A program made the translations under genes and the position numbers. Source: Mytilus trossulus (taxonomy: Eukaryota > Mollusca > Bivalvia > Mytilida > Mytilidae). Taken from it: a stretch of DNA of 64,000 bases. The stretch lies in the NCBI RefSeq assembly GCF_036588685.1, contig NC_086384.1, positions 15,762,195 through 15,826,194 of the forward strand, read 5' to 3'. Below, piece by piece: positions 45,801 to 55,750 of this stretch. The notes beneath the pieces were generated by a model. It was given only the letters and a program-made list of their open reading frames with translations. It had not been told where the DNA came from and made no database searches. Each line of letters starts with the position of its first letter. The first letter of the stretch is position 1.

Positions 45801-48800
45801 TTAGGTTCATTTTCACAATATGGGAAAATGTGAACGTGTCCTCCTTTGTTAGTGGTATAAGTTTCACCTGGTTGAAGACAAAACCAGCATCCATATTTTC
45901 CGTTAAACTGCATACTATTGCTGACTAGACATCTTGCTGGTAAATCACATACACAGTTCAGTAATGTACCCATCAAAGTAAAATTGCTCCCACAATTGTC
46001 TACGAGTTCTACCCCATCTTCTAGCTTGCAGAGTTCTTCATGCAATGGTTTTAAATAACTCCACATAAGTGGCTTCTTTGCTCCAATCCATAAACCATAA
46101 TAAACAATGTTTTCTTTAAGTTTTCTTTCTGAAGGTGGTAGTTCATTTATGATCATAAAAACTGGCCACATGGACATACTTGAACTTTTAAATATTTGAA
46201 CTCCATCTGTATTCATTGAAAAGGATATTGAATTGGGGTTTTTAAGAAAGCCCTTTTGAAAAACATTTTTGTAATTTGATCCATCATATATATCACGGTA
46301 GTTATTGTCAGGATTTTTTGAATAATGATCAAATCTGTAAGACCGAATTTTCTGCAAGAAAGAACTTCTTTTAGCCATAAGCTGCAACTGTGCTATGACA
46401 GAATGTTGAATGAAGTAACCAACCGATCCAAACTGAGTTAAATCTTTTTCACAGTGTTTGTTTGTACAAGTTTTAGCATCCTTTTGAGTGTGTGTTCCAC
46501 AATGTGAACAAAGATAGTGAATTGTAGGGAAATTTACAAATTTCTTAAGATACTCTTTAACAGTATAGACACTTTTAATCATGTTATTTTCATCTGGCAT
46601 TATCATATTCATTACTGCAATAATGTAACTGAGTGCTTCATCAGACAATTTGAATCTAATGCTTAGACTACATATCATTAGCAAAATTAGTCCTACAGAT
46701 TTAGAACATCCTACATAAAGAGGAATGTTTGTATCTCTAACTTCATTTTCTGTTGGATTTGGTCTTTCTGGTATATTGGGTGTTTCATCAATTATAGTCT
46801 CTGCAATAGGATCAATGATAACAGAAGCATTTTCCTCATCAGCAAATTCAGTATCTGCCAACTGACCATCAATTGGTAGTTCATCTATCTCCTCATTTAC
46901 TAGTTCATTGTATTCAAAGTTTTGTGTTCTCTGATTAATGTTAACAGTGTTTGTTATATGATCTTCACTTATGACAGAACTGTTGTCCATATCAGCATCA
47001 ATGCAATCTTGATCAGCTACAACTGTATTGATATCAACACGATCAATTGTAGAACTTGTCTTTAAATTTCTCAACTAGAAAAAAAAAATGAAAATAATTT
47101 ACATTTTTATTATATAATGTACATTAACATGATTAAGGTAAACATATATATATATAATCCCAAACTGAATAATTTGATTTAAAATTAATAAATATATATA
47201 ATGAAAAAAAAAACACTGCTGACCAACAGCTTTATTAACAGGCACTAACCTTCACCCTAACCAAAGACAGTAGTGTAACAGTATACCATGAAAAGACAAA
47301 CTATAAAAAAATAATTAAAGCCCTTTATCATTGTTTATAGCTTGCTGTTTGGTGCCAGCTAACACTCTGTTTTGAAGACCATACTTTGACCTATAATTGT
47401 TGCTTTAAATACATTGTGACTTGGATGGAGAGTTGTCTCATTAGCACTCATACCACAATTTCTCATTCATATAGTACGTACAGTACATGTACAATAAAGT
47501 CAATATGTATAAAAAATTAAGAGAAATGGAAAAATAAAATATTCATACATGAGAAGAGGTATTGTTTCTTTTATAACTTACCATAAATGTCTCATCTACA
47601 TAGTTTTTTGCACTTGTTGATGATGGAACTTCATCTTCTGGTATACATGTAGGACTTGGGGAACAAGCAGATCCTATATTATCTGATTCTATTACTACAG
47701 CTATGGTATCTTCCTCATAAGAAGCTGTGTGTATATCATGGTTGTCATATTTACTACATGTTGTGACAGTTTCTTCTTGATCATTGTCTGAATGTTCATC
47801 AATTCCAGTCTAAAATGTACAAAAATATACATAAAAACATATTTGTAAATATGTAGGAACAAAAGCATAACGTCAGGTACCCAGATCGTCCACCCCATTT
47901 TATTTTGATAGTCTGTCAATGGCGAATGCAGATCAGAAATGTGACTGAAAACCAGTACTGTATGTCAGACAATCAGTGTTTACATGCTAATTAAATGTAT
48001 GTGTGAAAAATACTTGAGAAGTCTATATACTTGTTCAAAAATAAAAATCAACAATAATGCAACATATATATAGAGTTTTTTTTCAATTGTCAAAAACCAC
48101 CTCCAAACTGGGTGATTTGGGTACCCAGACGGTATAAATTAAATACATGTGCATGTTCAATATGTATACAGTCATGGCGTAAGTGCAAAAGTTTGTAAAT
48201 CAGTGGCAGATCCAGAACTTTTTATAGAAAAGGGGGGTATTGACTGACCAAAAAGGGGAGGGGCTCCAGTCTGGCTTCACTTTCACTTCAGTGTATTAAT
48301 TATCCAAATTTGCCCATGTAAAAAGGGGGCAGCCCCTTATGACAGTACTTTCTCACTACCCCTCCCCCTTTCGGCCTTTGTAAGTTTTGATCTGCCTAGG
48401 GGCGGATGCAGGAATTTTCGAAAGGGGGAGAGCTAACCCAGGGCAAAGGGGGGGGGGTGTAAAACATATGTCCCGATACAAATGCATTGATCGGCCAAAA
48501 TAAAGGGGGGGTGCGAACCCCCCCCCCCTCTCTGGATCCGCCACTGCTGCCACTGACCACATATGAACGCCATTTCTATCGGAATGCACACATCCCACAA
48601 CACAATATTATTGTCTTCTTTACGAATACAATAGTGTATGTCAAAGTAAAGCAAATCTGTACAAATCAAATCGATGTCGAGAACCTCGGAAGAATAATCT
48701 TCAGTCTTCATTGACATTCATTGCCGATTGTCATATTGGTCTTGAGAATTCTTACTTATTTTACTTTCTGAATTTGTAGTGCAACATGTACTTACCTCAG

Positions 48801-51800
48801 TTTTACGTCTTTTATTATAAGGTCCTCTTTTTTTCTGATTCTTCGGCATTTTTACATATATATTTATCACTGTTTGTAAGTTTTATCTGAACAAACGTGA
48901 GTTCAAAATAATCACAACTTCCGGTGTCAGATTTTCCAATTCGTAAATTAATCAGGATGAATAATTATGGATTTAATTTTGCAATCAACTTTCAATTTGA
49001 GTAATTTTTTATCATTTAATTCTTTCAAAGCCGTTAAAACAAAAAAAAACATTTAATTACTTCACAAATAATCCACGGATCATACTCGTTTACCTCCGTC
49101 TAACATCGGAAATCAACATCCTCTTTGTTCTTCTTCGCCGGAAAAGGCCGAGTAATAGCAAAATTCAAATTTTGAACCCGACTGGTTTCCTGTTTTAAGT
49201 CAAAGTGTACGCTGAGCACAAACCTGATATCGATAACGTACCAGATTGCAATTGACCGCCATCATCAGATCAGAGAAAATAATATCAACACAAATAATAA
49301 CGCAATAAATATGGAGTTTCTAGTTATTTATTTTGCCTTTGACAATGCATTTGAAGCAGTCAATATGTCAAAGGTAGAATGTGATAAAACAGAGGCGGAA
49401 ATGGTGAAGGGAACTAAATGCCAGGTACCTTTCGAGACCGAAAGCATCAGTGAGGATGGCAAAGACACTGTGGAGACAAAACTTTATGATGGCATTATTC
49501 TCTGTTCTGGACAAGGTAAGAAAAGTGTTGAGTTATTTTCCAAAAAAAATGATAGTACACATTGGCATGAACATAAGAAATTAAAAAAAAATGGAATAAT
49601 TTTGTTAGTCTTGCATTTGGCTTAATTTGGAGAAAAAGGGGAGGGGGGATGGTGTTAGGTACAAAAAAATACATTACAATATTACCAGAGTGATATAAAG
49701 TGTGTAGAAGATATATATACACATACTATTTCCAAAGACCAACTTGTGTATGTAGTTGGTGTCATCATATAGTATATTATATATATATACATGCAGACAG
49801 CTAGTGGATGCAAATGACATGTATTTTATAAATGAAAAATATTATCTTAAAATTTATGTTATATAGTCTAATAATAAGAATCCCTTGATCCTCTTAATTC
49901 ATGAACCATGATGATCATGATCATTGCGAAACCAAATGCTTAAGTAAAAAATACTTTTTATTTGCAGAGTATATCATGTACCATTGTACGCGTGAGGGAT
50001 GGCAGCTGCCTTCTAAAGTTGAATTTAATACAACAATAACCAACAAAGTTACAAACTGCAGAAGGAAACTGTTAACTCATCCAGTGCTCAAGAAAAAATC
50101 TTGTTGAATTACAATTAATGTACATTTGGATATGGACATACACAACAATCAACTGGATTATTTGCGTCATAATTTTTCTTTACATAAATTTATACATGTG
50201 TTGAGTGAACATGGCTTTTATATACACATGTATTTATAAGATGGAAATTTTTTAGTGTTGTCTTAATAATAGTGTGATAGAATTATGAATTCTAGCTAAG
50301 CTATCCATTCTCTTTTAAAAAAGTGGCAGGATTCTATTAAGTGTGTGTATAAAAGTGAAAGATGGGTCCTTGTACTATTTAGCAAAGAACACAATAACAT
50401 TTAGATATTTGCATACATGTACATGAATGTGCATTAGTGGCACACAATATATATTGAAAGTAAATACAATGTATATTTGTATATATGGGATATAGTTTAT
50501 ATGGAAAATGTGTTTATTGAGAAGTATAAGTTTAATTCTTATTGAGGTAAGTTGCTGTATTGCCATGAATATTACTTTATCAAGTTTCCTGCCAGCTAGC
50601 TATCTGACTATAAAACCCTATTTTGAATACATGTATATAAAAATGTAGGTTGTTAAACATGCATGGTGACTGGACACATCCCCCCTTAGAATAAAGATCT
50701 GATGAAAATACTTTTTTTATATTGAAAGACCATTTTTAATTACATATATAATGGTATATACATTTGTGTACTTTGTCAAACTGCTATACATATATATTTA
50801 ACATGTTCAATGTAACTATTAATTCAATGAGCTAAATCTTTTTCATTAAAACAAAACATTTGGTACTTATAAATCCTCAGTGCCCCTTAATTCATGCTAA
50901 TTTACTGGTGTAAATAATATTTTTTTAAATGATTTTAATGATCACTTAATTTCATGTAAATGTACTGTATGTTCTTTATATGATGTGTTTTGATATTTTG
51001 AATTATTAGCTGATCAGTTCATATATCATGAAAATTATGCTTAAATTACATTTCTAATAATTTGATTACCAGTATCATGATATTCAATGTTAAGCTATGA
51101 GCTACATACATATATAGCTAGAAAATTGATTTCCATTTCTTGAAATTACATATATATTGCATGCATTTTATTCTGACATCAATATTTGTTATCATATTGA
51201 AAAGCTAAACATATTATTTAAGTTACATGTACTTCAGGATTGTTAATTAATAAAAATAAATTTGTTCTGATGTTTATTATATTTTATTGCTTTAATAGTT
51301 ACTAAGTGCTCGTCACTTTGGTCATTTACATGTAGCAGTATAAGCAGTACCTTTATGAATATATGCATAATTCATGACCATATAAGTATTCTCCTTAGCA
51401 GTTGCATCCCAGTTTTCCATGCATATTAATTATCTGGTAGCAGTTAATTATGAATATTCATGAAATGAAAGCAGTTTTTAGTACTAAATTTAAATATTTC
51501 GTGAAAAAAACTGCCAAGGAACTGCCTAAAGCAGCTAAGGAACTGCCTAAAGCAGCTAAGGAACTGTGAAGGTTAAGGAAAACTGCTAATTTTTGTATAT
51601 GAAGTAACTGGTTAATTTTGGAAGGTTAAGAACTGCCAAGCATTAAAAACTGCTTAATTTGTGAACTGTGAAGGCTAATGAACTGCCAAGAAACTGCCTT
51701 TCACTTTGACTTGGGTTACTTCATCATCACTATTTACAAAATGATTTAGTTTTCTTTAGAAACATATTTGAATTTTGTACATGTTTATTATGTAAGCCAA

Positions 51801-54743
51801 GTCCAATCAGATGAATATAGTTGAGCAATACCTACCTATTTCATTCCCATTGTACTGTGCTGATCTACAACTTTTATACACCATTCTACAGAAATCAGCA
51901 CATATATGTACTTTGTGATCTGTGTCTCTGGAAAATAAATCAAAAACATTTTTAGATACGTTAGTTAGGTGCTTTTAAGCTAAATCTCATCAAACATTTT
52001 TTTGGTCAAAAGGCAACAGCCTTGAGATGAAAAAGTTGACTAGACACAATTGAGTAGAATGATATGGAAAATTTCCGAGAAGAGTTCAAAACAAAAATAC
52101 ACAAAATAGCAAAATGAATAATTTCATCCATCGTAGGCACAAGTATTCATAATATATATAGAAAACTAATCTTAAATTAAGGATTTCAGATTAACTGTTA
52201 ATTAAGAAACTATTGCATTAATATTGTGATTTTGTCATTTAAGACTAGATTTGTAGCGTTATCTCCCTGTACAATAGTGTTACGTACCACCTTATTGGTT
52301 AAAGATTTGATTCTAACTCACCTGCCACAAAAAGACTGGCAAAAACAATAAAAATGTATTTGACTTACTGATTATACCAAATTCTTTGATTTGGATCACA
52401 AAAAAAGCACATCATATAATTAAGTTGGTTCTGACATGCCTGAGAAGCTTCATACAAAGGAAACATTGTGGTAAATACTGATATGACTTCTGTGGTTTTA
52501 CAGCACGCCTTGGGAGCATACCAAGAACAGTTGACCAGTCCATGTGTTGGAGTAGCATATCTATCAATTTCTGTAAAAGATTTTTTTTAAATGAATAAAA
52601 ATGTTACTGTATTACATTTTGAAAATTCTTTTCTATTTCATACATACTGGAACCAAATCCTTATTATTTAACATTGTAGTGGCACCAGTTGCTCTTCCAT
52701 CAACTTATTCATTTTTCGACTGACCAATTAACATGATTAATGCTTGTGATCTTAATTGATCTGGCAACTTCTACTATGGTAAGCAGCAGCATATCAAAAT
52801 TGTTTAATCCATGTGAGTCGTACTACTTAAGTTTAGTCAATGTTTTTGTGTTTTAGCTTACTGCATTTAATTTCAAAATGTACTTTATCATGTTTATTTT
52901 GAACTCTTTAAATGCATGAATTTGGAAATGACTTGTGTCATGTGTGTATGACATGCACAAATGTATCTATCATGCCTATGGACATATACATGTACAAATA
53001 TCTGTAATATCTGTTTAAAATACAACATTAAAAAAAAAGAGACAAGTACTTTAACCTATAATGGTTTACTTTTTAAATTGTTACTTGGATGGAGAGTTGT
53101 CTCATTGGCACTCAATCTCATTAAAATCCGATGTTCTGATACGCTACCCTCCACTCAGAACATCGGATTATAATGAGATTGATTGGCACTCACACCACAT
53201 CTTCCTATATGGACCATAATTTGGTATTCGGCCTTTGGTTTCTTTTGGTTTCCTTTTTTATAAGTTCTAAAACTTTAACTTTTATTCTGTGGGTTGTGTT
53301 GGTGTTAGAATAGTATTAATGGAACAATTGAGTTTTTCAAGAAAAAATTAAAACATTTTGATACACCGTTTACGTGACAAGAAACCTTACAGGAAACCAA
53401 TCTTTATTTTCTTTATTTTGCACAATATATTTCATAAGACATAAATGAACACCATTACTAGTGTTACTTGCTTCATGTTAATATTTTAAATCTATTTTCA
53501 ATGTTAAATTAAATTTTTTTTTAAACACGACAGGAAACCATAAGAAACCGAAAGCATTTTTTAACGTTTTATTTTCTGGCAAAATCTGCTTAAAATAATC
53601 TGAACAGTATACTTTTTCTTAAAATCCATCTTTAATGTAACAGTATTATAAAACTCCTAAATATGTGCTTGTTTTGAAAACAATTAGTAATTCAGAAATT
53701 TCCATTTTTTCTTCATTGATACAGGATACCATAATCGTTGTATCTTGATGTTTAAGCCAAAAAAATGTATTTATATTTGGTTTTGATATTCCAGTTATAT
53801 ACAATTTATTCCAAATCATTGGCAATGTAACATTCTTTAAATCCAGTAAAGAAAAAAACTTTTAACTTGGAATTAAAATCTTTAAAATAGGCACAATGTG
53901 ATACTTGTGACCTGTACACCATCTACATGGTTTCCACATTTTAACCTACTTTAGTGGGCTAAAATCAATAAAGTACTTCCTTTCAAGTCATGCATGGTAA
54001 AAGTTTACTTCTCCTTTGACAAGTTTATTGCGTTTCTGATAAGTGTTTGCAGAACATGAATAAAAAATATTAATTAAAAACTGTGACAAAGATGCTCACT
54101 TTGTACATTCCAAGTGTAACGGTATATTAACATGTATTTTTTATTAAATTATATTTATTCACCTAAAATATCCAGTAATATTTACTGCTGAAGTTAAATC
54201 AATCCAACGAGCATTGGTACAATGATAAGAGACTTAATTTCGATTGATTTTTCCAAGGACTCTTCACGTCATTATTGGGAAACGAAGTGTGTTCTAACGT
54301 CTGTCAAATATGAAATCGATTTTGTCAAGTCATTGGGCATTTATTTTCACACAGGATCGTATGTAACATTATGCACATAGGAAAAATAACAGACCACCGG
54401 CGCAATCTCTTTGACAATTGTATTTTCCTCTTTTAAACAAGACGAAACAAGTCTACAGATTATGTTTGCTAACATCCCGTTGGAAACAAAAACAATGTTT
54501 AGAACTAGTATATCGTATGTCCGGCTGTAAGGGCGTGATCACATGTTAGTCACATGTTTCACGTATGACCGGAAATGATTAGAACTTAAGGACAAAAACA
54601 ATTTTAATAAATAACTGGACTTCTGTTTCGTGTGAAATGTAACGCATAACGATAACGTCATTTTCTTACTTAATTATTACGAAGATCAAAACAAGAATGT
54701 AAATCATCTCTGATTTACCTGTTTGAACATCTCGCGAGTTCAT
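42867..54743 (-). CDS. folate-receptor-like (Folate_rec family) Cys-rich protein, 4 exons
   Basis: Exons 54719-54743, 52369-52570, 51836-51927 and 42867-43051 have GT/AG borders and compatible phases, total 504 nt = 167 residues. The start ATG at 54741-54743 has an in-frame TAA 18 bp upstream. Eleven cysteines (23, 31, 32, 54, 63, 66, 85, 89, 96, 117, 131) lie in Folate_rec-type contexts: CSWYAPKACC, ACQNQLNYMMCFFC, CADFCRMVYKSC and FCEAQ. Residues 145-162 are hydrophobic (VNITIMFGVAIILMSL), a C-terminal membrane or GPI-type signal. Related proteins bind vitamins outside the cell; the ligand here is unknown. Odd: the assembled first exon gives only MNSRDVQT and no signal peptide, so an alternative first exon with a phase-1 end may exist. 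The last intron (8.8 kb) holds a complete CACTA transposon. Confidence 0.75.
43060..43775. other. intronic flank left of the CACTA element, no gene seen
   Basis: Part of the last intron of the Folate_rec-like gene. The small open frame at 43302-43517 has no motif. Confidence 0.5.
43776..43791 (+). repeat. left terminal inverted repeat of the CACTA element
   Basis: cccaagtcaaagtgaa, the exact reverse complement of 51700-51715. Confidence 0.9.
43792..44110. promoter_or_regulatory. left subterminal repeat cluster (GGCAGTT/AACTGCC)
   Basis: About 18 copies of (g/a)gcagtt or its complement in roughly 320 bp, mostly in the ggcagtt orientation. Plant CACTA elements use such subterminal motifs as transposase binding sites; the same role is inferred here. 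Confidence 0.75.
44489..48849 (-). CDS. CACTA transposase (Tnp2 / DUF4218-like), 3 exons, 955 residues
   Basis: Exons 48796-48849 (MPKNQKKRGPYNKRRKTE), 47582-47809 and 44489-47074 are all phase 0 with consensus borders (GAG|gtaagt, ttttag|ACT, ATG|gtaagt, ttctag|TTG). The N-terminus is basic, followed by an acidic low-complexity stretch to about residue 200 and a zinc-type CSHCGTH...CTNKHC near 280. Tnp2-type motifs MNTDGVQIFKSSSMSMWP (about 380), KPLHEELCKLEDGVELV and YGCWFCLQPGE (about 487) follow, and then a C-terminal DUF4218-like block around MNCHQLLHITDCVRANGP (about 705). It would bind and cut the element's ends in the nucleus. No stop or frame break was seen, so it may be active. Intron 2 contains a fragment of repeat A; intron 1 contains a MITE. 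Confidence 0.85.
47335..47465 (+). repeat. dispersed repeat A fragment inside the transposase intron
   Basis: 'tttatagcttgctgtttggt' and terminal 'gagttgtctcattagcactcataccaca'. It lies between transposase exons 2 and 3, so it entered after the CACTA element or came with it. Confidence 0.65.
48203..48546. mobile_element. 344-bp hAT-like MITE in transposase intron 1
   Basis: Ends cagtggcagatccaga and its complement tctggatccgccactg form a 16-bp inverted repeat with one mismatch; CAGTG fits the hAT YARNG rule. The interior has several runs of 7 to 10 G or C. No 8-bp duplication was found, so it may be two copies or a decayed one. The sub-part 48390-48546 matches 3055-3200 in inverse orientation. 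Open frames across it (both strands) are not genes. Confidence 0.6.
48850..49310. promoter_or_regulatory. divergent promoter region of the CACTA element
   Basis: This 461-bp gap separates the start codons of the transposase (minus, 48849) and the second gene (plus, 49311). No clear TATA box was identified. The role is inferred from layout only. Confidence 0.4.
49311..50107 (+). CDS. second protein of the CACTA element, 2 exons, 114 residues, unknown function
   Basis: Exon 1 49311-49515 (MEFLVIYFAFDNAFEAVNMS...YDGIILCSGQ) ends in the consensus donor ACAAG|gtaaga. Exon 2 49968-50107 starts after tttatttgcag and ends KKKSC-stop. Phases match: CAA G|AG gives Q-E. The N-terminal half reads like a small beta-barrel (alternating hydrophobics, then DGIILCSG), and the C-terminal half is basic and ends CRRKLLTHPVLKKKSC. 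I do not recognise the family. Position in the element suggests a TnpA-like accessory DNA-binding role, which is inference. It could also be a captured host fragment. Confidence 0.6.
50110..51370. other. right interior of the CACTA element, no further gene seen
   Basis: AT-rich, with many tacatgta and tatata runs. It presumably includes the 3' UTR of the second gene. Confidence 0.45.
51375..51699. promoter_or_regulatory. right subterminal repeat cluster (AACTGCC/GGCAGTT)
   Basis: About 12 copies of aactgcc-type motifs, mostly in the orientation opposite to the left cluster, so the two ends mirror each other. It includes a near-exact 'ggaactgcctaaagcagcta' tandem at 51527-51565. Confidence 0.75.
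51700..51715 (-). repeat. right terminal inverted repeat of the CACTA element
   Basis: ttcactttgacttggg, the exact complement of the left end. Confidence 0.9.
51928..52368. other. intron 2 of the Folate_rec-like gene, nothing seen
   Basis: AT-rich intronic sequence with no repeat boundaries recognised. Confidence 0.55.
53045..53215 (+). repeat. dispersed repeat A fragment, split by a 71-bp MITE
   Basis: 'aagtactttaacctataatg' to 'gagttgtctcattggcac', then the MITE, then 'ttggcactcacaccacatct'. Lies in intron 1 of the Folate_rec-like gene. Confidence 0.75.
53112..53182. mobile_element. 71-bp palindromic MITE with 28-bp arms
   Basis: Arms 53112-53139 (tcaatctcatta...) and 53155-53182 (...taatgagattga) pair with a single mismatch around a 15-nt loop. 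Flanking ttggcac (53105-53111 and 53183-53189) is a 7-bp (possibly 8-bp) target duplication. The host sequence is repeat A, so the site before insertion is known from other copies. Confidence 0.85.
53220..54718. other. intron 1 of the Folate_rec-like gene, no gene seen
   Basis: AT-rich sequence with no bounded repeat or exon recognised. A signal-peptide exon was looked for on the minus strand and not found. Confidence 0.45.
54730..54739 (-). promoter_or_regulatory. possible CGCG box at the start of the Folate_rec-like gene
   Basis: actcgcgaga on the minus strand (tctcgcgagt on plus) differs by one base from TCTCGCGAGA, an element found near start sites of TATA-less animal promoters. It overlaps codons 2-5 of the proposed first exon, so it may simply be coding sequence. 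Confidence 0.3.
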
Positions 54744-55152
54744 ATTTGCATATTGTTTTTAAGAATTCTATTACAACAAAGCAGATTACATCATCTAAAA
54801 TTTGCGTTACGAAATCGGACACAAAAGTCACGCCACTTACATCTGCTACATAAATACTTATAGTTCTCGGCATTTTCTTCTCACTATTCTTATTGGTCGA
54901 TGTTCTTTGTTATTTGAAAGCAAAAGTTACGAATTTGCCGGTGACAATTATCTATAAATCAGTCAGCGTTATGCTCTTTGGAAGCAAAAAGTAACTTGAA
55001 TCTTTGAAATTCGTATATTTTGAAAAAAATTCTAGGGAAGAGTAGCATACACTTTTATGTTGATAAAAATAATGGCATCTTTAGATGTAGTTAAAACTTT
55101 TCTTACAGTAATTCACATTTGATCACTTTTCTATAGTTATAGGAAACGGAGC

Positions 55153-55448
55153 CGAATAGCAAATTATGGTCCATATCTTCAAATGTATGTTTGTAATTGT
55201 TAATCTGTATTGACATGATTGTGCATGATATATAATCATGTCTTATGTTTGTAATGTGGATTTATGTACGTTGCCCTTATCTTTCATACATGTACATGTA
55301 CGAATAGCAAATTATGGTCCATATCTTCAAATGTATGTTTGTAATTGTTAATCTGTATTGACATGATTGTGCATGATATATAATCATGTCTTATGTTTGT
55401 AATGTGGATTTATGTACGTTGCCCTTATCTTTCATACATGTACATGTA
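55153..55448 (+). repeat. exact 148-bp tandem duplication
   Basis: 55153-55300 and 55301-55448 read identically by eye, from cgaatagcaaattatggtcc to catacatgtacatgta. The lack of differences means a recent event or an assembly artefact. Confidence 0.9.
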
Positions 55449-55549
55449 AAAGCTCTCATGAACTTATGTTGTGCTGTTATATAATTAATATTCAATGGAC
55501 CATACAAATACTGGTTGACGGATACAATGAAGGGATAAACATATTACAG

Positions 55550-55715
55550 TTAGGGTACTTAACTTGTACAAGTATTTTTATTTACTTAAAGAAGTAAATT
55601 GTTCATATATATCTTCTTTAAAGTGTTGAATATATCATCTCCCCTTAATTCTACTTGTATAAGTAAATTTTTTACAATCTCTTAAGTTTTTCAGATGTAA
55701 AAAACAATTTACTTG
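55550..55715. repeat. relative of the foldback element at 61024
   Basis: 'acttgtacaagtatttttat' + 'ttacttaaagaagtaaatt' and 'ccccttaattctacttgtat', matching the arm and inner parts of 61024-61697. Shorter and rearranged. Confidence 0.5.
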
Positions 55716-55750
55716 GTTAGCTTAAAATTTTACATTCAACAAAGAAACTA

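Larger units (their letters stand above)
43776..51715 (-). mobile_element. 7.94-kb CACTA-superfamily (Tnp2-type) DNA transposon, apparently complete
   Basis: Perfect 16-bp terminal inverted repeats, cccaagtcaaagtgaa at 43776-43791 and its complement at 51700-51715, flanked by TT on both sides (43774-43775, 51716-51717). Both ends carry dense subterminal GGCAGTT/AACTGCC motifs. Inside are a three-exon transposase (minus) and a two-exon second gene (plus), divergently arranged around 48850-49310. The transposase class defines the superfamily; the termini do not start with CACTA, and the 2-bp target site is weak evidence. The element sits in the last intron of a host gene on the same strand as its transposase. 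Confidence 0.85.

Noticed and set aside
48356-48717. Pro/Gly-rich frames over the G- and C-runs
   Set aside because: They lie in the MITE within the transposase intron and depend on homopolymer runs.
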